Positions 43,970 through 52,355 of a DNA stretch of 64,000 nucleotides are shown in pieces; positions within the stretch are counted from its first letter, which is position 1, and every line of letters begins with the position of its first letter. Position numbers and translations under genes: made by a program. Source of the DNA: Fimbriimonadales bacterium (lineage in GTDB: Bacteria > Armatimonadota > Fimbriimonadia > Fimbriimonadales > GBS-DC). The notes under the pieces were generated by a model that saw nothing but the letters and a program-made list of their open reading frames with translations, had not been told where the DNA came from and made no database searches. Where the stretch lies: NCBI GenBank assembly GCA_026003075.1, contig BPGO01000008.1, forward strand, positions 62,001 to 126,000, given 5' to 3'.

Positions 43970-44498
43970 TCAGGGCGCATTGGGCACATCAAGCCTAAAA
44001 ATTGAGGAACCGTCTCCAACATCGCTGAATTTCAGTAGATCCGCTGACCGTATCTTAGCCTCCTCATCGAACGACAAATACAAGACTTGGTCGCCTGAAT
44101 TATAGAAAATCGTTGTCTGGTAATCCGCTTCTGAGTGGTCGAGGTTAATGTTTTGTTCCAATAGCTTAATTATTGAACGATTTCCATATCTAACTACGAA
44201 ATAATTGCAACTGATATTATATATTTTTTTCGGCAGATTTTTCTGCATCCACCAGATTAGGTGAGGCGTCTATTCTACGCGCCTGTTCGAGCTTTGCCAG
44301 ATTGACTTGTTCATAAAAAGCGCGTTCCATCTTTACTTGAGACTCCGCAACCTACTCGAAGGTGAGGCTTGCCGCGCACCGCTCACGTGTGTCGTAATGG
44401 CTCTTGTTTTCACCGTTTTTGTCCGCACACAACGAGGTACTGACGGCAAAGGCGATGTACGCAACGCTCAATATCCCACGATTTAATTTTGCGCCCAT
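43970..44498 (-). pseudogene. Decayed secreted-protein gene (nonsense codon plus A7 frameshift)
   Basis: A signal peptide (MGAKLNRGILSVAYIAFAVS to STSLCAD) is followed by a TAG at 44352; the same frame reopens (VAESQVKMERAFYEQVNLA), runs into an A7 run (44224-44230) where it shifts, and continues YNISCNYFVVRYGNRS to VPNAP. Correcting both gives one protein of ~175 aa. AT-rich composition differs from the GC-rich window. GGAGG is 8 nt upstream of the ATG. No family recognised. Confidence 0.6.
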
Positions 44499-44682
44499 GG
44501 TATTATCCTCCATAGCTAGCTTTTCGGATTCGCGGCTACAGGCATTGTATCCCGCCGATTTCCTCCATCTCCACTGGATATCGAAGCCGCTCGAATTCGC
44601 AGGTACAAGCAGCTCCTTTGCAAGCACCTACATGCGTTATTCTGACCTTAATTTTGCCCAAGCGTAGTTTGCATGTAGAACC

Positions 44683-44713
44683 TGGCTGCCCGCACCCGCC
44701 CAAGACGCTTCGA
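44683..44713. repeat. Remnant of a sigma-factor 3' end
   Basis: About 29 bases are identical to 46510-46538 inside the island sigma 2 gene (its KRLGRVRAA region). Here they stand alone in the 224-nt gap 44499-44722, downstream of the thioredoxin-like gene, and the rest of the sigma gene is missing. Nothing else convincing is in that gap. Confidence 0.6.
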
Positions 44714-44722
44714 CGCCAACAC

Positions 44723-45280
44723 TCAGCGATCTTGGAGGTCTTGAGCCAGCTCCTTTGCCATAAGTAGCGCCGCCTGCAAGCTCTCCGAAATCGGCTGCAC
44801 ATAAGCGATTTTGCCGCTTTCGTCAATCACATATACTCTCGGTGTCCACTGAACTCTCAGGTTATGCCACACCTTTTTGTCAGGATCGTGTCGCAGCAGC
44901 AAGTTTTTTGGCTGCGGGGTTAGGGTGTTGCTGCAAGCATCTACACGCTGGGAGTATACTACGAACAAAACAGCGGGCATCTGCTGCGCCATCTCGATTA
45001 CTGGCTTAAGCGCGTTGCAGTCAGCAGCTAAATGATAGGTCAAGACGACGACTCGCCCCGTGATTTGAGGCTCCAGCAGCGCTTTCTCGCCAGGGGACCG
45101 ATCTTGCACGGGACTGTACGGAGAACCTGCCCCAATAGGGACAGTGAGCGGAGGATAGTGCGTGATCGCTGACTCGTATTTCCAAAACGCGCTCACCACG
45201 CTGTAATAGTACACCGAAACCGCAGCCAGTCCGATCGCCCCCAGTAGGCTTACGCCCACAGCCAACTTTTTGAATTTCAT
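44723..45280 (-). CDS. Membrane-anchored thioredoxin-fold protein lacking a CxxC
   Basis: 185 aa. The N-terminal membrane segment (~5-28: LAVGVSLLGAIGLAAVSVYYY) is followed by a thioredoxin-like fold: VVVLTYHLAADCNALKPVIE (the usual active-site spot, with only one Cys, ~92), VLFVVYSQRVDACSNTL, then VQWTPRVYVIDESGKIAYVQP with the cis-Pro type TP motif. The single Cys suggests a redox partner, peroxidase or non-catalytic role. The ATG overlaps the pilin stop (ATGA). Confidence 0.75.
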   Translation of the reverse strand: MKFKKLAVGVSLLGAIGLAAVSVYYYSVVSAFWKYESAITHYPPLTVPIGAGSPYSPVQDRSPGEKALLEPQITGRVVVLTYHLAADCNALKPVIEMAQQMPAVLFVVYSQRVDACSNTLTPQPKNLLLRHDPDKKVWHNLRVQWTPRVYVIDESGKIAYVQPISESLQAALLMAKELAQDLQDR

Positions 45281-45963
45281 CGCGCCTCCTGATTGCAAGG
45301 GAGATCGTAATAAAAACCTGTCCCGTATGCATAATCCTCCATGCCTGGGTAGACCGCAAAGAAGACCCTCAATCCTGGCGAGTCTACTCCCCAAATTCTG
45401 CGGATATCGCACAGGTGAACTCGGTTGACCGCTCCGTTATAGCGCAGAACCTGTATAAATGTGCGCGGCGGCATTTCAGAAGTGTCGTAGCTGGGGAACG
45501 CATTCGAAGGTGAGTTGGTAAAAATAATCCGCCAATCCAGATGGTGATCACAAGATACCATGACGAAGTTTGGGTCCATCTGAATGCTGTTGTGATAACG
45601 GGGCTGCTGCATATAAAAGCTTGTTGCTCTGTAGTAGCTTTCGGGGTCACTGTAGGTGTAGGAAGAAGCAAGTTTTTGAAGAGGGACGGCGAGACGGTCA
45701 GCAGGGCAAATAAGAACGCGTGAATCCCCCAAGTACGGTTCGATATAGAGATACCAACTCGGGGGGAGCTGCTCGTGGTCTGCGACATACATGTGGATTG
45801 CCGCAGCGATTTGTCGGAGGTTCGAGGCGCACCCCACGAGGTAGGACTGTCGGCGCACACTTAGCGCGATTGTGGCGATGAGTGCTATCACAATCACCAC
45901 AATCGCGATGACCACAATCACTTCCAATAAAGATAATCCCTTCTGACGCCTGCAGTTGGGCAC
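45277..45963 (-). CDS. Prepilin-type protein of the island (DUF1559-like)
   Basis: 228 aa from a GTG with AGGAG upstream. The prepilin motif is KGLSLLEVIVVIAIVVIVIA, with Leu-Ser-Leu-Leu-Glu in place of FTLIE, then CASNLRQIAAAIHMYVADHEQLPP. The C-terminal part has few of the usual DUF1559 features. It is co-directional with the Cys-rich gene upstream (43-nt gap) and coupled to the thioredoxin-like gene. Confidence 0.8.
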   Translation of the reverse strand: MPNCRRQKGLSLLEVIVVIAIVVIVIALIATIALSVRRQSYLVGCASNLRQIAAAIHMYVADHEQLPPSWYLYIEPYLGDSRVLICPADRLAVPLQKLASSYTYSDPESYYRATSFYMQQPRYHNSIQMDPNFVMVSCDHHLDWRIIFTNSPSNAFPSYDTSEMPPRTFIQVLRYNGAVNRVHLCDIRRIWGVDSPGLRVFFAVYPGMEDYAYGTGFYYDLPCNQEAR

Positions 45964-46005
45964 GATGGATCTCCTGTCAAAGAGTGAACACGATATCAGC
46001 CTCTG

Positions 46006-46332
46006 CTACAAGCACGGCATCAAAGGTGTGACTGCCCTGCAGCTATGAGGGCCAGCATACTTCACAAGTCGCTGACCTCTGTAAGTTTTCTCGTACCGAT
46101 CGAGAATACACATCGCACAGTGGTATCGCCCATCCCCGTCGCTGTCGATACAGCAGAGGTTATCAATTGAACCATTCACACGGTTCCATCCCTGAGTATC
46201 AGAATCGCACGAAGCACAGGGAGGCAAAATAGGAAGGGGCAGCGGAACATTCTGGCTGTACACCATGCCTCCTAACAAAAGCAGTGTACCCGCCATCACC
46301 ATCGTACCGTAAACCGAAAGCTTCTTCAGCAT
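46006..46332 (-). CDS. Small Cys-rich secreted protein (type B)
   Basis: 108 aa. The signal peptide MLKKLSVYGTMVMAGTLLLL to VYSQN is almost the same as in the 41735 protein, but the mature part differs: CASCDSD, NLCCIDSDGDGRYHCAMC (a Ca-loop-like DSDGDGR) and a C-terminal HSCRAVTPLMPCL, ~8 Cys. A conserved export signal with a changed cargo suggests cassette swapping. GGAGG is 10 nt upstream; the upstream DNA is the remnant of a DUF1573 gene end. Confidence 0.7.
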   Translation of the reverse strand: MLKKLSVYGTMVMAGTLLLLGGMVYSQNVPLPLPILPPCASCDSDTQGWNRVNGSIDNLCCIDSDGDGRYHCAMCILDRYEKTYRGQRLVKYAGPHSCRAVTPLMPCL

Positions 46333-46404
46333 CTTCTGTACACCTCCATCTAATTAAACGCTCCCGATGCCGCTTTGGGGACATCGATCCACCACTTCCA
46401 GCCG
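46248..46404. repeat. Island repeat A, copy 2
   Basis: Direct-repeat partner of 42091-42248 with the same leader, GGAGG and signal-peptide code. The DUF1573 gene that precedes it in copy 1 is reduced to its last codons here. Confidence 0.7.
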
Positions 46405-46406
46405 AG

Positions 46407-46463
46407 GCGTTGGGTACACGCTTCTACCCCTAATTATTCTGAAACGCCTTCCGAATTACAACC
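46407..46463. repeat. 57-bp direct repeat, copy 1
   Basis: 57 bases identical to 48697-48753, same orientation. Together the copies bracket the 2.2-kb block holding sigma 2, the 47156 gene and the Cys-rich 48130 gene. Confidence 0.8.
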
Positions 46464-46478
46464 GTCTCCGCATCATTT

Positions 46479-47090
46479 TCACCCCTGTTCACCCAGTTTC
46501 GCACGCAGCGCTGCCCGCACCCGCCCAAGACGCTTCGACACCGCTTGTTGTGACAGCCTCGCCCGACGCGCCGCCTCCGCCTGCGACCAACCCTCCACCC
46601 ACACCCACTCTACCAACTGCCGATCCATCGCGGACAACTCCGCCAACGCTTGCCACCAAGCCACACGCGCACACACAACCTCTATCACCCGCTCGCTTGC
46701 AGGATCCGCCCACTCCTGCACGCACGCCTCCCCTTCCGCGTGTCGCGTGAACGCCTCCAGCGAAACGCACGCCCGCGCCCCCCAGCGCCATTCACCCCTC
46801 CAAAACGCCAGCAAGTGGTACCAGATTGCCCGCGCCAGATAACCGTCTAAGCCCCCTCGGATAGGGTTGTAGGTAGACAAGGCGTCGGACACACAGCTCC
46901 ACGCTTCGCCGAGGCATTCGGCGTGCCATTCGTTGGGTTCATAGCGGGGCGGTGGGGTATAGCGATACACGAACCGTGCGACGGTCTGTTCTATCACACG
47001 CGTAAGCGTGTTGGGCGAGGTGCATGGTTTCTCGTCCTCGTCTGGCGCCGTAAGCGTCTTGTGTTCAAGGTGTTCAGGTGGATCTGCCAT
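46479..47090 (-). CDS. Sigma-70-like regulator (island sigma 2)
   Basis: 203 aa from the ATG at 47090 (AGAGG 9 nt upstream); a TTG frame extends to 47159 into the upstream gene's stop. The N-terminal part has YEPNEWHAECLGEAWSCVSDALSTYNPIRGGLDGYLARAIWYHLLAF (region 2-like), and the C-terminus has LSAMDRQLVEWVWVEGWSQAEAARRARLSQQAVSKRLGRVRAAL (region 4 HTH). It differs in sequence from sigma 1. Its 3' end is partly duplicated at 44683. Confidence 0.72.
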   Translation of the reverse strand: MADPPEHLEHKTLTAPDEDEKPCTSPNTLTRVIEQTVARFVYRYTPPPRYEPNEWHAECLGEAWSCVSDALSTYNPIRGGLDGYLARAIWYHLLAFWRGEWRWGARACVSLEAFTRHAEGEACVQEWADPASERVIEVVCARVAWWQALAELSAMDRQLVEWVWVEGWSQAEAARRARLSQQAVSKRLGRVRAALRAKLGEQG

Positions 47091-47155
47091 CGTTGGCGAC
47101 CTCTGTAAAATGGTTCGCTCCAGCAGGGAACAATTCCTGCTAACAAATGCAGTCC

Positions 47156-48130
47156 TCAATCATTTCCGTAGAATGTATCCAGTGGAAGGTAGACCTCAAT
47201 CGTTCCCGTCGTTGAGAGTGGATCTTGGTAGACAAGCCATAGTCGTGGTTCCCACCGTTTGAAGGTCAGTACTGTATCAGAAGTAGGCGGTTGCCGAGAG
47301 TACCAACGCAACGCGCGTATCTCTTCAGGAAGGTCGTCCCAGCGATACACGGTTTCGGGCAAGAGGTGAGGCGATTTATAAAGTTGACTATATATGCTGT
47401 TCATCGCTTGTATCATTCGTTCGCGTCGCTGAACATGCAACACTTTCAACCACTCCAAATACGCCTGCATATGCTCGGTCTGTTCCGTCAGTCGCAGGGG
47501 CGCTGAGAAAAGGAACCACCACTGATTTTTTGCAGGCGTTGCGGGCGCGTCGCGACGATTGGGAGATGCAGAAGGCGTTGGCTGCGGCAGTTCCGAATGC
47601 GGCAACTTTTTGATGAAACGCGGATGTTCTGCGAGGTATAAATTTGGCTCGGCTTCGCCCTCGTTTGTTGCAAACCGCCACCAGTCGCCTGCTCGAATCC
47701 AGACCTCTCCCGCACGCAGCCGCTCCTGAAACTGAGCCAAAGAGATATTCTGCAAGTGGTACTGCATGGCGTCCTCTTGGTATATTCTGAAGATTTCTTC
47801 TCGGAACATTTCGGGCAATTCGGTGACTTTGACGAGATCATCCCGATTTTTGAGGTAATCGTACAAAGGCAGGAAGACCGTGTCTACATACTCAGGCGTC
47901 AAGTGGAGGGGGATTAGGTAAGCCACTTGGTCATCACCGACGACACTAAAGCCTGCTTCAATCGCTCGTTTACGGAAGGCTTCCTTGTCGAAGGGTTGCT
48001 GGATGTGTCGCTTGATTAGTTGTTCTGTGCGCGTTTGCAGACTTTCCGAGTCGCCTCCTGCTACAATCAACCTCTGAGCATGGATACACCCCATCAAAAC
48101 CAGTAACCCGCAGAGAATTGTCCTTCGCAT
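47156..48130 (-). CDS. Secreted hypothetical protein of the island
   Basis: 324 aa with a signal peptide (MRRTILCGLLVLMGCIHAQR; a Cys at ~15 could be a lipobox). The mature part is mostly polar, with LHLTPEYVDTVFLPLYDYLKNRDDLVKV and a Pro/Ser/Ala-rich linker ~190-205. No family recognised. It overlaps the Cys-rich gene by one base (TGATG) and sits just before sigma 2. Confidence 0.65.
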   Translation of the reverse strand: MRRTILCGLLVLMGCIHAQRLIVAGGDSESLQTRTEQLIKRHIQQPFDKEAFRKRAIEAGFSVVGDDQVAYLIPLHLTPEYVDTVFLPLYDYLKNRDDLVKVTELPEMFREEIFRIYQEDAMQYHLQNISLAQFQERLRAGEVWIRAGDWWRFATNEGEAEPNLYLAEHPRFIKKLPHSELPQPTPSASPNRRDAPATPAKNQWWFLFSAPLRLTEQTEHMQAYLEWLKVLHVQRRERMIQAMNSIYSQLYKSPHLLPETVYRWDDLPEEIRALRWYSRQPPTSDTVLTFKRWEPRLWLVYQDPLSTTGTIEVYLPLDTFYGND

Positions 48131-48678
48131 CAGGGCACCTCCTCAACAGGAAATATCGGAACCCAGCTGGGGCAGCATCTCGTGGTCGGTAAGGGTTCTG
48201 TGTGATCGACTATGATTCTATGCCCTGTGGGACATTTACTGGCGCACCTTCCAAAAACACGCCCATCGCTACACGAAACAGTGACACACACCTGGGTTCC
48301 TTCGAGTATGTATATGACCGTTCGTTTAGAGCAGGCAGGCAGTATCCCAGAAAAATCTATTCTGTATAGACCGCCGCTCAAAACTCCACAATGGGGGTCA
48401 AAAAATGAGCATGTGCATGTGGGATCAGTGTCAGGAGTCGGGTTAAATATCTGTACCCCTACTGGATACCAACGGCTTTCAAAGTAAGGCAGTCCTTCTT
48501 GACAGTTTTCATTAGCGATTGTGAAGATGTCCACACCGCATTCTATATTCACATAGTGTGCTTCGGAAGATACAGGCTCGCAGGTCCCGCAGGGGTCGTC
48601 GGTGTTGGCATACACCAGCCAAACATCTCCCTGTAGTATCAACGCCAGTAGTGTTATCACTCGGCTCAAACATTTCAT
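48130..48678 (-). CDS. Cys-rich secreted protein (type C)
   Basis: 182 aa. A signal peptide (MKCLSRVITLLALILQGDVW) ends near VYANTD. About 16 Cys are spread through the mature part: CGTCEP, CTCSFF, CVTVSCSDG, CASKCPTG, TTRCCPSW, suggesting several disulfides. It is first in the transcription direction of the island. The ATG at 48678 has GGAG 5 nt upstream; a GTG two codons earlier is possible. Confidence 0.68.
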   Translation of the reverse strand: MKCLSRVITLLALILQGDVWLVYANTDDPCGTCEPVSSEAHYVNIECGVDIFTIANENCQEGLPYFESRWYPVGVQIFNPTPDTDPTCTCSFFDPHCGVLSGGLYRIDFSGILPACSKRTVIYILEGTQVCVTVSCSDGRVFGRCASKCPTGHRIIVDHTEPLPTTRCCPSWVPIFPVEEVP

Positions 48679-48696
48679 TTCCACTCCCCCTTCGAA

Positions 48697-48753
48697 GCGT
48701 TGGGTACACGCTTCTACCCCTAATTATTCTGAAACGCCTTCCGAATTACAACC
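48697..48753. repeat. 57-bp direct repeat, copy 2
   Basis: Identical to 46407-46463. It lies just upstream of the 48130 gene on the minus strand, within the 187-nt gap before the + strand TPR gene, and may carry that gene's promoter. Confidence 0.8.
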
Positions 48754-48871
48754 ATTTTTCCATGCATTTTGCCCGTTGTTGCCACCACGGGAAGGCTCGC
48801 GGCAGTAGACCTGCTCGGTCCAGATCGCTTGGCAGGAGTCTGTCGCGCCTGCACGAATTAAGCGCACTGTT

Positions 48872-50533
48872 ATGAAGGCATTACGGCAGATATGGTGGCT
48901 GGCGGGGCTGCTCAGCGTGTGCGCCTTCGCCCAGCCGAAGCAAGCGGCGACGATTAGTCTCAATCTGGAAAACGGCGCGACCGTCAAGGGCACGGTGAAA
49001 GTGGTTGCCCGCGTTCAATCCGATCTGCTGGTGGAGCGTGTGGAGTTCGCTGTCGACGGCGTGCTGCGCGAGGTGGACGAAAGCACACCTTACGAATATG
49101 AGTGGGATACGCTCGCCGATAGCGAGGGTGAACGCGTCTTGAAAGTCACAGTGTACCTGGAAGGGAATAAGAGCGTTTCGCAGGAACTGAAGGTCGTCAT
49201 CGATAACGGCGTGGCGCAAGGGGCGGCGCACCACTATCAGCAAGCGCGGGAGGCGTTCGCCGAGGGCAAGTTCGAGGACGCGCTCTACCACACGCGCGTC
49301 GCCCTCAAAGCCGACTCCACGCATCGGGAAGCCCGCGTCCTGCAAATTCAGACGCTCCTACGGCTGGGGCGCACTGCAGAAGCCGACGATGCCGTGGAGG
49401 ATCTGGCGCGTCTGTACCCTGACTTTTTGGAGACGCAGGAGTTGCGTGTGGCTGCCAGCCTGCGCCGTGCAAGAAACGCTCGCAACGAGCGGGAGATCTT
49501 GCGCAACGCTATCGACGCACGCCACAAAATCAACCAGATGCGCCTGAAAGCGCTGGACGACTCGGAGGATCCAGAGGCTATTATCAATCGCGTGCTCCTG
49601 ACGATGGCGGAGGGCATCACAGGCGCGACCATCGATGCCCTGCTCCGGCTCACAGAGCGCGAGCCGAACAATACCCGCTACCTGAACATGCTGGCGTATG
49701 CGTACCTCTATGCAGGACGCCTTCGGGATGTGATGGTGATCACCACCACTGCGATTCGGCGTGGCGCCGCCGACGATTACACCTACGCGATTCGGGGGTT
49801 GGCGGCGGCGCTGCTCAACGATACGCGCGAACAGGAGCGCGCTTTCGAGGAGGCAGAGAAACGGGACAAGCAGTCCAAAGCGCTGCTGGTCGCGCAGGCG
49901 AACCTCGCGATGCTGAGCCGACGCGCCCCCACGGTCGGCAGATTGGCTGCGCAAGCGCAAGGACTGAGCGACAACACCCCTCAAACCGCGTTCCTGCGCT
50001 ATTGGAGCTTCGTCAACACACGCGAATACGACCGTGCTAAAGACGCCTTCTGGCGCGTGCTGGACTTAGACCCGCTGATGGCGGAGGCGTACCAGCTGCG
50101 CGGGATGCTCAACCTGATGGATGGCTTGCGTCCGGGTGACGAAGACCTGTTGACTGTTGCGCGCGAGTGGTTCGAGTTGGCGTTGGCGGCGCGTCCGAAC
50201 TACGCGCCAGCGCATCTGGGCATCGCGATGAGCTACGCATTCGAGGCGTACACCACCAAGCGCGACGGCAACCGTCCCGAGCCAGAGACCCTGCAAAAAG
50301 CGGAGGAAGCGCTCAATAAGGCGTTAGCGATGGCGCGCGACACGGCATGGGTACAGGTCGGCGCATCCTATGTCTACACGGAACTGGGCAAGGTACGCGC
50401 TGCGGATGAGGCGATTCGACGCGCCGCGCAGATAGACCCGAATCGCGTTGTCAGCCTCACGCCGCCCGAACCGCCCCGCGCGATGGAGCTGCTGATGGGG
50501 CTGTTGTTTGTGCCCATGTTCCCCGCGCCTTAG
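48872..50533 (+). CDS. Secreted Ig-like/TPR protein
   Basis: 553 aa. A signal peptide (to ~CAFAQ) is followed by one bacterial Ig-like domain (~25-105: SLNLENGATVKGTVKVVARV, VEFAVDGVLREVDESTPYEYEWDT), then tetratricopeptide repeats (~115-540, e.g. YQQAREAFAEGKFEDALYHT, YNKALAMA-type helices). It would scaffold protein contacts outside the cytoplasmic membrane. It begins the + strand block next to the island; ruvA follows after 4 nt. Confidence 0.82.
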   Translation: MKALRQIWWLAGLLSVCAFAQPKQAATISLNLENGATVKGTVKVVARVQSDLLVERVEFAVDGVLREVDESTPYEYEWDTLADSEGERVLKVTVYLEGNKSVSQELKVVIDNGVAQGAAHHYQQAREAFAEGKFEDALYHTRVALKADSTHREARVLQIQTLLRLGRTAEADDAVEDLARLYPDFLETQELRVAASLRRARNARNEREILRNAIDARHKINQMRLKALDDSEDPEAIINRVLLTMAEGITGATIDALLRLTEREPNNTRYLNMLAYAYLYAGRLRDVMVITTTAIRRGAADDYTYAIRGLAAALLNDTREQERAFEEAEKRDKQSKALLVAQANLAMLSRRAPTVGRLAAQAQGLSDNTPQTAFLRYWSFVNTREYDRAKDAFWRVLDLDPLMAEAYQLRGMLNLMDGLRPGDEDLLTVAREWFELALAARPNYAPAHLGIAMSYAFEAYTTKRDGNRPEPETLQKAEEALNKALAMARDTAWVQVGASYVYTELGKVRAADEAIRRAAQIDPNRVVSLTPPEPPRAMELLMGLLFVPMFPAP

Positions 50534-50537
50534 GCAA

Positions 50538-51152
50538 ATGATCGGACGGCTCAACGGCGTATTGACCGCTATTGAGGAGAACTTTGCACTGATTGAGGTG
50601 GGCGGCGTCGGCTACGAGGTGCGCCTCCCGCCCAACCTCAAAGAGCAGCTCCCGCCCCTGGGCGAGCCAATCACGCTCTACATCCGCACCCTGTTCCACG
50701 AGGAAGAGGGCATTCTGCTCTTCGGTTTTCTGGAACCTGCGCAGCGTAGGCTCTTTGACCTGCTCATCACGGTCAGCGGCGTCGGACCGCGCTTGGCGTT
50801 GAACCTGATGGGCGCCAGCGAACCAGAGACCTTAGCGCGCGCCATCGCCCGCAAAGACACGCGCTACCTCAAGTCGCTGCCCGGCGTGGGCGCGAAACTG
50901 GCAGAACGGCTCGCGCTGGAACTCTCCGACAAGGTCGCTCAGTTCGCCTTTGAGCGACAGGTGGAGCGGCTTGCCGCTGCCAAGCGCGTCAGTGCCATCG
51001 ATCTCGACGCGCTGGTCGACGGGCTGACGCAGCTGGGCTACAGTCGTCGCGAAGCACAGACCGCACTTAACGCCGTGCTGAACGAGCAGCCCGAAGCCGA
51101 CGAGCAAACCCTGATGCGCCTCGCACTGGCGCGACTCTCACCCCGAAGGTAA
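50538..51152 (+). CDS. ruvA: Holliday junction branch-migration protein RuvA
   Basis: 204 aa. The N-terminal OB fold (MIGRLNGVLTAIEENFALIE), the central double HhH (LITVSGVGPRLALNLM and LKSLPGVGAKLAERLALEL) and the C-terminal UBA-like domain that binds RuvB (LVDGLTQLGYSRREAQTAL) are all present. As a tetramer it holds the four-way junction while RuvB moves it. ruvB is not adjacent. Confidence 0.95.
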   Translation: MIGRLNGVLTAIEENFALIEVGGVGYEVRLPPNLKEQLPPLGEPITLYIRTLFHEEEGILLFGFLEPAQRRLFDLLITVSGVGPRLALNLMGASEPETLARAIARKDTRYLKSLPGVGAKLAERLALELSDKVAQFAFERQVERLAAAKRVSAIDLDALVDGLTQLGYSRREAQTALNAVLNEQPEADEQTLMRLALARLSPRR

Positions 51153-51163
51153 ACCAGGTTGGG

Positions 51164-51169
51164 TATACT
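51164..51169 (+). promoter_or_regulatory. -10 box upstream of the fused peroxiredoxin gene
   Basis: GGG-TATACT 52 nt before the ATG at 51222, which also has GGGAGG nearby, so the message has a leader. Confidence 0.4.
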
Positions 51170-51221
51170 CTGAACAACGCGCGTCGCTGCGCGTCAAATC
51201 CTTTGTAGGGAGGTTTCAGTT

Positions 51222-52310
51222 ATGCAGAAGCGCAACCGTTTCTGGTGGTTAATCCCGTTTGGAATCGGGATTCTGTTGTGGGGCGTCTGGGGTGTGGTGT
51301 TTTCCTCCACGCCTCTGAAAGAAGGTTCTAAAGCCCCTGAGTTCACGCTGCAAGGCAGCGACGGCAACACATACCGCCTCAGCGATTTTCGGGGCAAGCG
51401 TGTCGTGTTGATGTTCTACCCGAAATCGAACACGCCTGGCTGCACCGTGCAGAACTGCTCCGTGCGCGACCAGTACGAGAAGCTTAGCCAGTACGCGGTG
51501 GTGGTGGGGATCAGCGTCGACTCGCCCGAAACGCAGGCTCAATTCGCTAAGCAGCACAATCTCAAGCATGTTGTGCTGGCGGACGCGGATGGCAAGGTGG
51601 CGGAAGCCTATGGCGTGCGCACGACGGCAGGCTACGCGAGCCGCACGACCTTTGTGATAGCGCCCGATGGCACCATCGAAAAGGTGTTCGAGAAAGCGGG
51701 CACGAGCAACCATGCGGACGAGCTGCTTGCCTACTTCACCGCGCGCACACAGCAGGGCACCGCGCCGGCCGCCGCCGAGAAACCCGAAATCGGCAAGCGT
51801 GTCCCGAACTTCACCCTGCCCAATGTGAACGCACGCGAAGGGCTGCCCAAAGAGGTCACCCTCTATGATATCAAAAATCAGAAAGCCATCGTGATTATGT
51901 TTATCGCCACGCGCTGCCCCGTATCACTGGCTTATGACGAGCGCATGGCGAACCTCGCCAAAGAGTACGCCGACAAAGGCGTGATGTTCCTCGGGATCAA
52001 CTCCAACCATATCGAACCCGCTTCTGAAGTCACGGAACACGCGCAGAAGAATGGGTTCATATTCCCCGTGCTGAAAGATGAGGGCAACCGCGTGGCGGAT
52101 ATGTACGATGCACGGGTGACTCCCGAAGTCTTTGTGGTGGACTCGAACTTCGTGCTGCGCTATCACGGGCGCATCGACGACAGCCAGAACCCCGCGCGTG
52201 TCAATCAGCGCGACCTAAAGAACGCGCTGGACGCGCTGCTGGCAGGCAAAGAGCCGCCGGTGAAGGAAACCCGCGCCTTTGGTTGCACGATCAAGCGCGT
52301 GCAACAGTAG
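51222..52310 (+). CDS. Membrane-anchored peroxiredoxin (BCP-type) fused to a second thioredoxin-fold domain
   Basis: 362 aa. A membrane anchor (~7-28) precedes a BCP/PrxQ domain ([19 protein letters not shown]; peroxidatic and resolving Cys in [17 protein letters not shown], five residues apart). After an Ala/Pro linker (~178-190) comes a second redoxin domain (PNFTLPNV...[17 protein letters not shown], one Cys). The first domain reduces peroxides; the second resembles TlpA/AhpC-type proteins that may pass electrons. The fusion is unusual. Confidence 0.87.
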   Translation: MQKRNRFWWLIPFGIGILLWGVWGVVFSSTPLKEGSKAPEFTLQGSDGNTYRLSDFRGKRVVLMFYPKSNTPGCTVQNCSVRDQYEKLSQYAVVVGISVDSPETQAQFAKQHNLKHVVLADADGKVAEAYGVRTTAGYASRTTFVIAPDGTIEKVFEKAGTSNHADELLAYFTARTQQGTAPAAAEKPEIGKRVPNFTLPNVNAREGLPKEVTLYDIKNQKAIVIMFIATRCPVSLAYDERMANLAKEYADKGVMFLGINSNHIEPASEVTEHAQKNGFIFPVLKDEGNRVADMYDARVTPEVFVVDSNFVLRYHGRIDDSQNPARVNQRDLKNALDALLAGKEPPVKETRAFGCTIKRVQQ

Positions 52311-52317
52311 TCCCCAA

Positions 52318-52355
52318 AATTCGGTACGACGGCGGAGATGCCGTCGTACCGAATT
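52318..52355. terminator. Strong bidirectional hairpin
   Basis: Perfect 16-bp arms (AATTCGGTACGACGGC and its complement) around a 6-nt loop, between the peroxiredoxin gene and the convergent DUF2892 gene; the end just touches the latter's stop codon. Confidence 0.65.

Noticed and set aside
44536-44826. 96-codon Cys-containing ORF (minus) across the end of the thioredoxin-like gene
   Set aside because: The Cys-rich end looked like another secreted peptide, but it has no signal peptide, overlaps a real gene's end and contains the sigma-gene remnant in another frame.
48697-48753. 57-bp repeats as insertion-sequence ends
   Set aside because: They are direct, not inverted, and no transposase lies between them.
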